A stretch of 64,000 bases of DNA from Margaritifera margaritifera (taxonomy: Eukaryota; Mollusca; Bivalvia; Unionida; Margaritiferidae), in NCBI GenBank assembly GCA_029931535.1, contig JAQPZY010001471.1, positions 620,001 to 684,000 on the forward strand, given 5' to 3'. A program made the position numbers and the translations under genes. Below the pieces are notes generated by a model, which was not told the DNA's origin, did not search any database, and was given only the letters and a program-made list of their open reading frames with translations. Positions 57,659 through 57,948 of this stretch are shown here, piece after piece; the stretch's first letter is position 1, and each line of letters opens with the position of its first letter.

Positions 57659-57948
57659 TTAGCCTGTAGTTGATTTTATATTTATGTCCTGTGCCATGTT
57701 TCATTGCTTGCTGTTATAAATTGCAGGTGAAAGAAATGCAGAGGGTCAGTGGTGCAATTGTAAAAACCCCAGACACAAAGACTTTCCCTGATGCAGAAGA
57801 AGTTCCAGTCACAATTATAGGTCACTTTTATGCCAGTCAGTCCGCTCAGCGCCGCATCCGTGCATTAGTAATACAGTCAACACAGGGATCTAGTGGCCAA
57901 GGACAGGGCGCAGGGAGACGACCAATGCAACAGCAAAATGGCAACTAG
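412..57948 (+). CDS. IGF2BP: IGF2BP/IMP (VICKZ) family KH-domain mRNA-binding protein, spliced, 5' partial
   Basis: Twelve exons with GT-AG borders and consistent phases join into 481 residues ending in a TAG stop. Residues 1-74 are a basic/RGG linker. KH1 runs about 71-145 (GRQG loop 88-91), KH2 about 150-230 (GKGG 168-171), a Gly/Pro/Asn-rich spacer 235-290, KH3 about 291-365 (GSKG 309-312) and KH4 about 383-458 (GKGG 403-406), with a Gln/Gly tail. Paired KH1-2 and KH3-4 plus the [24 protein letters not shown] and IIGHFYASQ signatures identify the IGF2BP/IMP family. These proteins bind mRNAs in cytoplasmic granules and control their stability, transport and translation. The two N-terminal RRMs of the family are not in the window and should lie upstream. 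All introns from residue 234 onward are phase 0, so the exons at 30643, 38283, 39270 and 46433 could each be skipped in frame. FMRP, PCBP and hnRNP K were considered; the four-KH order and linker fit IMP better. Confidence 0.93.
469..3990. repeat. Intron 1, first part: diverged tandem-repeat blocks
   Basis: About 960-1290 and 1890-2200 hold copies of a roughly 140-bp unit ('type C') with the phrases AGCAGAAAGCATCCTGGCAT and AAATGATGCTGATCCACCAT. From about 3230 to 3960 lies a degraded array of the roughly 145-bp 'type A' unit (GTTGGTCCTAAATGAAAATGG, CATCTTGAAAATCTTGT). About 2200-3230 has only short, low-quality ORFs and nothing recognised. Confidence 0.75.
3996..4122. mobile_element. 127-bp hAT-like MITE
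   Basis: The ends are inverted: CAGGCATGTGCAAC at the left and GTTGCACATGCCTG at the right, a perfect 14-bp match that continues imperfectly. Flanking octamers GTATAGAG (3988-3995) and GTATAAGG (4123-4130) agree at six of eight positions, as expected for an aged 8-bp target duplication. CAG-initial ends and 8-bp duplications are hAT features. There is no coding capacity. Confidence 0.8.
4131..4790. repeat. SINE-tail-like fragment and degraded type A units
   Basis: 4131-4187 reads GGTTTAATGGCATGTCAGCA..., which in reverse complement matches the 3' tail of the SINE family in this window. About 4430-4620 has one or two diverged type A units. The remainder is AT-rich with nothing recognised. Confidence 0.6.
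4790..5235. mobile_element. Helentron-like element with a type F interior, ending beside an exon
   Basis: The interior (GAATGGATTTTTATCAGAACCC ... GTGGATATATCTGAAGAAT) matches the element at 26242-26712. The right end TTCAGCCAATAGAGC...AAGGGACTCTTGTT matches the ends at 14768, 26097, 26712 and 38093. The left end is unclear. It stops about 50 bp before the exon at 5286, so the element lies next to that exon's acceptor region. Confidence 0.6.
5286..5452 (+). CDS. IGF2BP: IGF2BP exon with YANSRGGD tandem repeat
   Basis: Residues 20-75 (last codon split, AG|A). It contains four 24-nt units encoding [24 protein letters not shown] and FSNSRGGP (5292-5387), then an Asn-rich stretch and the ELPLR entry into KH1 beta1. 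The acceptor TTTTCAACAG and donor AG/GTAATT are good. The RGG triplets resemble RGG/RG RNA-binding or phase-separating segments (family knowledge). A Helentron-like element ends about 50 bp upstream of the acceptor. Confidence 0.9.
5453..6322. other. Intron 2
   Basis: 870 bp, AT-rich, with no recognisable repeat or coding segment. Minus-strand open frames here overlap the next exon and show no family signature. Confidence 0.8.
6323..6409 (+). CDS. IGF2BP: IGF2BP exon, KH1 first half
   Basis: Residues 75-104, with [15 protein letters not shown] forming beta1-alpha1-GxxG-alpha2 of KH1. The GxxG loop is GRQG. The acceptor TTTATTCCCAG and donor AAG/GTAAGT are near consensus. Phase 2 at both ends. 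Confidence 0.95.
6410..7425. other. Intron 3, first part
   Basis: Mostly unassigned sequence with a short (AAAC)n microsatellite at about 6938-6963. About 6470-6830 has two diverged copies of a phrase around ACATTTCTTCAATTTCAATA, suggesting an old tandem repeat. No gene seen. Confidence 0.5.
7426..7647 (+). mobile_element. tRNA-derived SINE, 5'-truncated copy
   Basis: It begins at CGCCTTTACAGA within the tRNA-like head, keeps a box B (GGGTTTGAGTC) and continues through AATATACTAGCCGCCATGTA and TATCATGTGCTGAAAAATGG to a CAACC-rich end. It is flanked by AGAGGTAAA at 7417-7425 and 7648-7656, a perfect 9-bp target duplication, so both ends are defined. Confidence 0.88.
7660..8400 (+). repeat. 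Type B tandem-repeat element
   Basis: About five diverged units of roughly 115-120 bp share GGTTTCTGCACA, TGGATGGCTT(G)CACTTG, AAGGAAGAAGCC and GGTCAAAGGTCAAGGTCACT. The block ends at ...GGGGCAGGCTTATAATTTGCC, which resembles the end at about 23470. Other blocks are at 18.6-19.2, 21.8-22.0, 22.6-23.5 and 46.8-47.3 kb. Confidence 0.8.
8582..9075 (+). mobile_element. Diverged hAT/piggyBac composite, left part
   Basis: 8582-8728 aligns with the hAT left arm at 35753-35908 (AATCACGCAAAATTTTTAGG..., TTGGAAAGCAGTGATGC). A TTAA at 8729-8732 is followed by CCCTT, the left end of the nested piggyBac derivative. A relic of its acidic N-terminal region (SSSDD-type, about 8985-9070) follows. The right part of the composite was not found, so the element is truncated or too diverged to follow. 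Confidence 0.7.
9076..10837. other. Intron 3, unassigned stretch
   Basis: Several short open frames (for example 9429-9647) without a recognisable family. A GGGGTGAAACGATACACC string near 9076 resembles ends of some fish hAT elements, but no partner end was seen. A G-run lies at about 10663-10680. Confidence 0.4.
10838..12441. mobile_element. 1.6-kb fold-back (long inverted repeat) element
   Basis: The left arm from 10838 (TATAGTATGGGC...) is the reverse complement, with scattered differences, of the right arm ending at 12441 (...GCCCATACTATA). Matching landmarks are CACGTGGTAAGGTGCATGGT versus ACCATGCACCTTACCACGTG, and CAAACCAAACCTTGTTCC versus GGAACAAGGTTTGGTTTG. The arms are about 650 and 740 bp around an ATT-rich centre near 11490-11670. 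No transposase is encoded. It may be a Foldback-type or MITE-like element, or a local inverted duplication. Confidence 0.92.
12643..12685 (+). CDS. IGF2BP: IGF2BP exon, KH1 middle (43 nt)
   Basis: A very short exon completing Arg-104 and adding [14 protein letters not shown] (105-118), which corresponds to the VDIHRKEN segment of vertebrate IMP KH1. Acceptor TATTTCAG, donor ACA/GTAAGT. It lies about 200 bp downstream of a 1.6-kb fold-back element. Confidence 0.92.
12686..13864. other. Intron 4, first part
   Basis: No element or gene recognised in about 1.2 kb. Small open frames on both strands show no family motif. Confidence 0.6.
13865..14768 (-). mobile_element. Helentron-like non-autonomous element with type A array
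   Basis: It starts TTTTTAGCTCTACAGGTCAT and ends CAGCCAGTAGAGTGTC...TTTGAGGGACT. Read on the minus strand it begins TCCCTCAAAGG and ends in a hairpin (CTGGTC/GACCAG stem with CTCT/AGAG extension) directly followed by CTAA, matching the TC...CTRR layout of Helitron-class elements. The interior has about five 145-bp type A units (GGTCCTAAATGAAAATGGTGC...). Internal arrays of this sort are known from bivalve 'pearl' elements and from Helentron-derived HINEs. Confidence 0.7.
14769..15308. other. Intron 4, last part
   Basis: T-rich runs at about 14889-14945; otherwise nothing recognised before the exon at 15309. Confidence 0.6.
15309..15403 (+). CDS. IGF2BP: IGF2BP exon, KH1 end and KH1-KH2 linker
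   Basis: Residues 119-150. [18 protein letters not shown] is beta-prime to alpha3 of KH1 (compare the ITI..TPEG..AC..I pattern of vertebrate IMPs), followed by a Gln-rich linker. Acceptor ATTTTAAG (polypyrimidine tract modest), donor GG/GTAAGT. Phase 0 to phase 2. Confidence 0.92.
15404..16502. repeat. Intron 5, first part with a short diverged repeat
   Basis: 15600-15630 contains a duplicated GTATTTGTGTGTAGGTTCCC. About 16193-16500 holds two diverged units sharing GCCATGAAACTTTG and a cATATACGGACAACTCA-type phrase, an old tandem repeat. The rest is unassigned. Confidence 0.45.
16503..17690 (-). mobile_element. Helentron-like element with type A array, split by a SINE
   Basis: The start TTTTTAGCTCCACTTGTTAT with AGACCAGAAGAGCCTATGG matches the other copies, followed by about seven type A units. 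The canonical GAGGGACTC end was not found, so the far end is lost or truncated near 17690. A SINE interrupts the array at 16948-17177. Confidence 0.65.
16948..17177 (+). mobile_element. tRNA-derived SINE, full-length copy
   Basis: The tRNA-like head has box A-type TGAGTGGTCTAAGGC (16974-) and box B GAGTTCGAGTCCC, resembling class II (Ser/Leu) tRNAs. The body has GTGGGTATGCCAATAGCTTC and the tail TGTGCTGAAAAATGGCACTAA, ending in an ACCAAA-rich stretch. Flanking copies of ATGTCTAGTTGGTCCT at 16932-16947 and 17178-17193 form a perfect 16-bp target duplication drawn from the host type A unit. Confidence 0.93.
17691..18224. other. Intron 5 spacer
   Basis: About 0.5 kb of AT-rich sequence. A phrase at 18050-18105 (AAAGTGTA...GATGCATAGCTAAC...CTTCGTCGAGATGGGACTT) echoes the BED-fragment sequence at 18231-18302, suggesting a partial duplicate. 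Nothing else recognised. Confidence 0.5.
18225..18452 (+). pseudogene. BED-type zinc-finger fragment (transposase-derived)
   Basis: The 75-residue frame starts [11 protein letters not shown], then [20 protein letters not shown] and [11 protein letters not shown]. It resembles the N-terminal BED finger of hAT-type transposases common in aquatic animals. The CxxC pair and first His are present. The sequence then diverges and stops, so the final His and all catalytic parts are missing. The fragment is not expected to function. Confidence 0.65.
18625..19226 (+). repeat. Type B element, interrupted by a tRNA-like sequence and piggyBac
   Basis: A diverged head (ATAAGGTGGAG...) near 18632 is followed by type B units (GGTCCAAGTTCAAGCTTACAGG, GTGGATGGCTTGCA, TTGATTTTGAGGTCAAGGTC). 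The array continues after the piggyBac insertion at 21776-21960, so the two pieces were once contiguous. Confidence 0.7.
19010..19086 (-). tRNA. tRNA-Thr(TGT)-like sequence, probably a pseudogene or SINE head
   Basis: On the minus strand it has TAGCTCAATTGGTATAGCA (D-arm, box A), an anticodon loop CTTGTAA within a GGA/TCC-type stem (anticodon TGT) and GGGTTCGATA (box B). The 3' acceptor half (ACCCAACTCGG) does not pair with the 5' GAGCCATGG, and the T-stem is poor, so a functional tRNA is unlikely. It sits inside a type B array. Confidence 0.5.
19231..21775 (-). mobile_element. piggyBac element, full-length but inactivated
   Basis: The left end CCCTTTTATCACTAAG follows TTAA (19227-19230). 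The right end, in reverse complement, is CCCTTTCATCACTATG, followed by TCAA (21776-21779), a TTAA with one change. CCC-initial inverted ends and TTAA target sites define piggyBac. The 2545-bp element contains one minus-strand transposase pseudogene and splits a type B array. Confidence 0.93.
19737..21508 (-). pseudogene. piggyBac transposase (DDE_Tnp_1_7), disrupted
   Basis: The frame begins [12 protein letters not shown] (ATG at 21508) with an acidic N-terminus. The core contains the three catalytic aspartate contexts: [13 protein letters not shown] (about 20820), [12 protein letters not shown] (about 20570) and YMGGVDRLD (about 20245). A Cys-rich C-terminus (CKVCNKKH, then CEKCKVPLC in another frame) follows. 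In-frame stops lie at 21383-21385, 21233-21235 and 20951-20953. A frameshift and two further stops lie at about 20640-20690, and another frameshift near 19822. The catalytic residues survive but the chain is broken in at least six places. Confidence 0.93.
21776..22339. repeat. Type B remainder and intron 5 end
   Basis: 21780-21870 resumes the type B unit (ATCGATTTTGGGGTCAG, GGTCACTGAGACTGAAG, TGGTTTCTGCA) broken by the piggyBac. 21960-22339 is unassigned. Confidence 0.65.
22340..22456 (+). CDS. IGF2BP: IGF2BP exon, KH2 first half
   Basis: Residues 150-189, with [20 protein letters not shown]. The GxxG loop is GKGG (168-171), where vertebrate IMP KH2 has GKEG. Acceptor TTCATTCCAG and donor CGAG/GTAAGT are strong. 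Confidence 0.95.
22610..23490 (+). repeat. Type B tandem-repeat element, near complete
   Basis: The head GTATGTCTGCCATAAGGTATTATG (22620-) resembles the head at 46765. About six units of roughly 110-120 bp follow, with GGTTTCTGCACAATAACT, GTGGATGG, AAGGAAGA and GTCAAAGG. The end ATTGGGCAGGCAGATAATG (about 23462) matches ends near 8366 and 47302. It may be a mobile element, but no transposase or target duplication was found. Confidence 0.75.
23491..24796. repeat. Intron 6: spacer and type A array
   Basis: 23491-23920 unassigned. From about 23960 to 24560 lie four type A units (AGTTGGTCCTAAATGAAAATGG, CATCTTGAAAATC). 24575-24690 (GAGTTGTAACTGAACAGAT...) is shared with 33010-33110 at the end of a type C block, so that segment is an end module used by different arrays. 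Confidence 0.65.
24797..26097 (-). mobile_element. Helentron-like element with type A array, split by a SINE
   Basis: It starts TTTTAGCTCTACTGGTCATA, with hairpin arms CTGGTC/GACCAG, and ends GACGGTAGAGTGCCAG...TGATGGACTCTTGTT. About seven type A units of 130-150 bp lie between. A SINE occupies about 24934-25183. Without it the element is about 1.05 kb. Confidence 0.75.
24934..25183 (+). mobile_element. tRNA-derived SINE, full-length copy
   Basis: The head reads CCCGGGTGGCTGAGTGGTCT with AAGGCGTTCGCC (box A region) and GTGTTCGAGTCTCGGG (box B); the body is about 85% like the copies at 7426 and 16948 by eye. The tail CTGAAAAACGGCATTAAACC ends in CATAACAACCAAC. Target duplication is imperfect (CATTCCTCCC before, TTATCATCCC after), so the borders are good to about 5 bp. 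Confidence 0.88.
26242..26712 (-). mobile_element. Helentron-like element with type F interior
   Basis: The start TTTTTAGCTGTACTGGCTTG is a variant of the type A element start, and the end TAGTTGAGCATCCGTCC...TTTGAGGGACTCTTGTT is the same end. The interior instead matches 4790-5235 (GTGAATGGATTTTTATCC, TTGATATATCTGAAGAATGACC). It lies directly after the previous element. Confidence 0.65.
27146..28645 (+). mobile_element. Tigger/pogo-type Tc1-mariner element, 1500 bp
   Basis: The ends CAGTGGTCCCCCTCTT (27146-) and AAGAGGGGGACCACTG (to 28645) are perfect 16-bp inverted repeats, flanked by TA on both sides (27144-27145 and 28646-28647). Subterminal regions repeat GCGGCCAC-type motifs. A second inverted pair near the right end (CACCCCTCTTATAAGGCCAC at 28583 versus GTGGCCTTATAAGAGGG at 28619) can form a hairpin. 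It carries only an N-terminal transposase fragment, so it is an internal-deletion derivative. Confidence 0.95.
27885..28433 (+). pseudogene. Tigger-type transposase, N-terminal half (CENP-B-like)
   Basis: 182 codons from ATG at 27885. An N-terminal CENPB/HTH-psq-like domain ([17 protein letters not shown]...IAGKFDVGK, about 1-55) is followed by an HTH_CENPB DNA-binding region ([21 protein letters not shown] ... [17 protein letters not shown], about 65-130). The frame stops just after the first catalytic Asp block ([11 protein letters not shown], about 167-177). The rest of the DDE domain is absent, so the product could bind DNA but not transpose. The frame itself is uninterrupted, which suggests fairly recent activity or selection on a binding-only product; the former is simpler. 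Confidence 0.88.
28844..28979 (+). CDS. IGF2BP: IGF2BP exon, KH2 second half
   Basis: Residues 189-234. [20 protein letters not shown] matches the ERTITVKG..E.CAKAEE portion of vertebrate KH2, then [14 protein letters not shown], equivalent to the KIRESYENDIASMN stretch. Acceptor CTTTCAACAG, donor AGT/GTAAGT. Ends in phase 0. Confidence 0.95.
28980..30642. repeat. Intron 7 with type D tandem repeats
   Basis: About 29690-30370 contains five diverged units of roughly 125-130 bp sharing TTTTGTTCATACTTGG, ACAGTTCATTCTG and CACCATC(G/C)CTT(A/G)C. 28980-29690 is unassigned. Confidence 0.65.
30643..30756 (+). CDS. IGF2BP: IGF2BP exon, KH2-KH3 spacer
   Basis: Residues 235-272, rich in Asn, Gly, Pro, Ser and Met. 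It occupies the place of the Pro-rich spacer of vertebrate IMPs. No fold is predicted by eye. It is 114 nt, phase 0-0, a possible in-frame cassette. Acceptor TTCTCCTCGTAG, donor ATG/GTAAGT. Confidence 0.9.
30757..32500. other. Intron 8, first part
   Basis: A C-run lies at about 30951-30962. Short open frames (for example 31941-32171) show no family match by eye. No repeat recognised. Confidence 0.5.
32510..33130 (+). repeat. Type C tandem-repeat block
   Basis: Three to four units of about 140 bp carry CAGAGCATGCTAGCATAAAGG/GGAAGCATCCTGGCATGATG-like and AAATGATG(T/C)(C/T)GATC phrases, matching intron 1 blocks. It ends with the module TAAGTTGTAACTGAACAGAT shared with 24583. Confidence 0.7.
33131..34435. 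other. Intron 8, unassigned stretch
   Basis: A T-run at about 33126-33140 and a C/T-rich run at about 33831-33850. No gene or repeat recognised. Confidence 0.5.
34436..34561. mobile_element. 126-bp MITE-like inverted repeat
   Basis: The left arm AATCGGTCGTTGTAGAGTTG pairs with the right arm, which in reverse complement reads AATCAGTCGTTATCGAGTCC. Pairing extends over about 36 bp with several mismatches, around a roughly 55-bp centre. No clear target duplication. A structured RNA hairpin is an alternative. Confidence 0.65.
34562..35310. other. Intron 8, unassigned stretch before the Helentron-like element
   Basis: About 35030-35310 resembles a degraded tandem repeat around AGATCAACATGTGCATAGCATTTTGTCATC / TACATGTGCATGTGATTTTGTCATC. 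Nothing else recognised. Confidence 0.45.
35753..37192 (+). mobile_element. hAT element carrying a nested piggyBac derivative
   Basis: The ends are AGAGACGCTGCCACGG on the left and CCTGGCAGCATCTCTG on the right, inverted over about 12 bp (CAGAGATGCTGCCA consensus). The interior has a decayed hAT transposase: [27 protein letters not shown] material at about 36646-36730 and a C-terminal hAT dimerisation relic at about 36855-37060 ([18 protein letters not shown]) with stops in it. A piggyBac derivative sits at 35913-36555. The target duplication is imperfect (about AGATTT / AGACTTTT). Confidence 0.8.
35913..36555 (+). mobile_element. piggyBac-type derivative nested in the hAT element
   Basis: It follows TTAA (35909-35912) and starts CCCTTCAAGTGCTTCT. 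The right end in reverse complement is CTCTTAGAGTGG, followed by TTCAA (decayed TTAA). In the sister copy the right end is intact: CTAAGGG/TTAA at 44534-44537. It encodes a relic of an acidic N-terminal transposase region ([18 protein letters not shown], about 36190-36245) but no catalytic domain. Confidence 0.82.
38283..38447 (+). CDS. IGF2BP: IGF2BP exon, KH3 first half
   Basis: Residues 273-327: a Gln/Pro lead-in, then [19 protein letters not shown], beta1-alpha1-GxxG of KH3. The loop reads GSKG rather than the vertebrate GKQG/GKKG; one basic residue is retained. Phase 0-0. Acceptor ACATTTCAG, donor AAG/GTAAAT. Confidence 0.95.
38448..39269. other. Intron 9
   Basis: 822 bp. A T-run at about 38788-38801 and a G-rich stretch at about 38902-38920. 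No repeat family or gene recognised. Confidence 0.7.
39270..39380 (+). CDS. IGF2BP: IGF2BP exon, KH3 second half
   Basis: Residues 328-364, with a charged variable loop ([19 protein letters not shown]) longer than in vertebrate IMPs, then [13 protein letters not shown], which matches the RMVIITGPPEAQFK signature. 111 nt, phase 0-0. Acceptor AAATTTCAG, donor AAG/GTAGGT. Confidence 0.95.
39381..39779. repeat. Intron 10 start: SINE-tail-like fragments
   Basis: 39545-39595 (GGTTTAACGGCATGTCTGCA...) matches the fragment at 4131. Twice, a phrase TATGGC(T/C)CTGCATC marks the head region of the following repeat family. Confidence 0.5.
39780..41985 (+). repeat. Type E tandem array, about 2.2 kb
   Basis: About a dozen diverged units of roughly 140-160 bp share TTTCTGAT(T/C)TGATTTTGAT, AAACTTGGAATATG, TCATCAAGATCTTGG, GAGATCCA(T/C)GCATATTAATGAGGTGA and GATTGGCTGAGC. 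A C-run at about 41070-41082 and an AT microsatellite at about 41455-41468 interrupt it. The array is much older than the SINEs judging by divergence. Confidence 0.8.
42090..43060 (-). pseudogene. Pogo/Tigger-like transposase remnant
   Basis: On the minus strand, 42421-42236 encodes [18 protein letters not shown], the first catalytic Asp block of DDE_1 (pogo/Tigger/jerky) transposases. Downstream pieces include [14 protein letters not shown] sequence near 42105-42150. Upstream, 43055-42828 contains an Ala/Gln/Ser-rich frame that may be the N-terminal part. The region between is broken by stops and shifts. It differs from the intact-ended Tigger at 27146. Confidence 0.6.
43061..43970. other. 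Intron 10, unassigned stretch
   Basis: No exon, repeat family or element end recognised in about 0.9 kb. Confidence 0.5.
43972..45141 (+). mobile_element. hAT/piggyBac composite, left-truncated copy
   Basis: 43972-44533 aligns with the piggyBac derivative at 35.9-36.5 kb (TAGGCAACTGTTTACACATC, CGAGTCCGATGTACATGCT) and ends CTAAGGG/TTAA (44534-44537). hAT sequence then follows (AAGATAAACTGAATAAAT) to CTGGCAGCATCTCTG at 45141, including the hAT C-terminal relic. The hAT left arm and the piggyBac left end are missing. Confidence 0.8.
45142..46432. other. Intron 10, last part
   Basis: Unassigned sequence with a few short open frames and no recognised family. Confidence 0.5.
46433..46564 (+). 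CDS. IGF2BP: IGF2BP exon, KH3-KH4 linker and KH4 first half
   Basis: Residues 365-408. [15 protein letters not shown] is the end of KH3 alpha3 and the KH3-KH4 linker; [20 protein letters not shown] opens KH4 with the GKGG loop at 403-406. The exon breaks immediately after the loop (GGQN). Acceptor TTTAATTTGCAG, donor AAT/GTAAGT. Confidence 0.95.
46565..47840. repeat. Intron 11 start with a type B element
   Basis: 46764-47330 is a type B element: head TGCCTGCTATAAGGTGGAGC, about four units (GGTTTCTGCACAATAACTC, GGAAGAAGCCTAT, GGGTCAAAAGGTCAAGG) and end AGCACGGGGCATGCATAAAATG. The remainder is unassigned. Confidence 0.7.
47843..51250 (+). repeat. Three tandem copies of a 1.33-kb unit
   Basis: The landmark CATGCATTCTTGTGTACGGC occurs at 47865, 49194 and 50521, spacing 1329 and 1327 bp. 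Copies 1 (47843-49170) and 2 (49171-50497) are nearly identical, differing by scattered substitutions and microsatellite length. Copy 3 (50498-about 51250) matches copy 2 closely for its first 150 bp, then diverges strongly and loses segments. Each unit holds a GTAGGTAGGTATGTATGT microsatellite joined to GGTTTAATGGCACATGAGCA. Confidence 0.92.
51268..51490 (-). repeat. Inverted partial copy of the 1.33-kb unit's core
   Basis: AGCACCTGAAATGATGT, GAATTTAAAGACTCCATGAA and CCTTCCTGCATGTTGTAAAAG are the reverse complement of core sequence at 48510-48710. A plus-orientation fragment of the same core lies at about 57000-57210. The core is therefore an interspersed family, not only a local tandem unit. 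Confidence 0.75.
52190..52560 (+). repeat. Short tandem repeat of about 120 bp inside the DIRS region
   Basis: Three diverged units share TTTGTTGGATTCACAACATT / TTTTGCTGGTTTTGCAACAT, TCATCAATACTC, GTATTGCTGAT and TTTGA(T/C)CACAG(G/A)TC. It lies after the left inverted end. Confidence 0.65.
53336..54468 (+). mobile_element. hAT element copy with an empty TTAA site
   Basis: It starts CGGAGATGCTACCAGGGGGC and ends CTGGCAGCATCTCTG. The left arm (CAAATCACGCAAAAATGTTG) continues to ATTTAACTGTTAAGATAAAC at about 53482-53501 without the piggyBac derivative found in the copies at 35.9 and 44 kb. A hAT C-terminal relic follows at about 54100-54330. A G/A-rich run (54401-54432) precedes the right end. 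No 8-bp target duplication is evident. It splits the DIRS-like element. Confidence 0.82.
55017..55241 (+). pseudogene. DIRS gag-like fragment
   Basis: 74 codons, rich in Leu/Ser/Val ([37 protein letters not shown]). The pattern resembles the capsid-like ORF of DIRS elements upstream of RT. A stop follows at 55239-55241. Assignment rests on position and general pattern rather than a diagnostic motif. Confidence 0.45.
55776..56740 (+). pseudogene. DIRS-type reverse transcriptase, interrupted by a SINE
   Basis: 55776-56076 encodes [20 protein letters not shown], then [11 protein letters not shown] and [20 protein letters not shown], the fingers and first catalytic-Asp (SIDL) region of a DIRS RT. 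After the SINE (56077-56272) the frame resumes at about 56273 with [16 protein letters not shown] and FDNWL; the position of the YxDD-like catalytic pair reads FDNW, so a catalytic Asp is lost. The usual [11 protein letters not shown] segment (56440-) and an RNase H-like FAYAFPPL tail (56650-) follow. Stops and gaps elsewhere confirm inactivity. Confidence 0.82.
56077..56272 (+). mobile_element. tRNA-derived SINE inserted in the DIRS reverse transcriptase
   Basis: The 196-bp copy begins GGTACCCTTGAGTGGCCTAA, keeps GCATGGGTTCGAGTTTG (box B) and the tail ATATGCTGCCAAATGGCATT. Perfect 11-bp target duplications CACACCCAGAG lie at 56066-56076 and 56273-56283. Removing the SINE and one duplicate restores continuity of the host reading frame region, which dates the SINE after the DIRS element. 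Confidence 0.93.
56961..57726. repeat. Intron 11 end: core-repeat fragment and (TTA)n microsatellite
   Basis: About 57000-57210 matches the core of the 1.33-kb unit (CATTAGTCTGTTGCAACATG, TATTCATTGAGTCTTTAAAT). A pure (TTA)n run lies at about 57618-57658, some 70 bp before the terminal coding exon. Confidence 0.75.
57727..57948 (+). CDS. IGF2BP: IGF2BP terminal coding exon, KH4 second half and C-terminus
   Basis: Residues 409-481. [16 protein letters not shown] and [20 protein letters not shown] match the vertebrate KTVNELQ.L..AEVVVPRDQT and ITGHFYACQVAQRKI segments. The tail is rich in Gln, Gly and Arg and ends in NGN before TAG at 57946-57948. The acceptor TATAAATTGCAG follows an 11.2-kb intron. 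Confidence 0.95.
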   Translation: MKEMQRVSGAIVKTPDTKTFPDAEEVPVTIIGHFYASQSAQRRIRALVIQSTQGSSGQGQGAGRRPMQQQNGN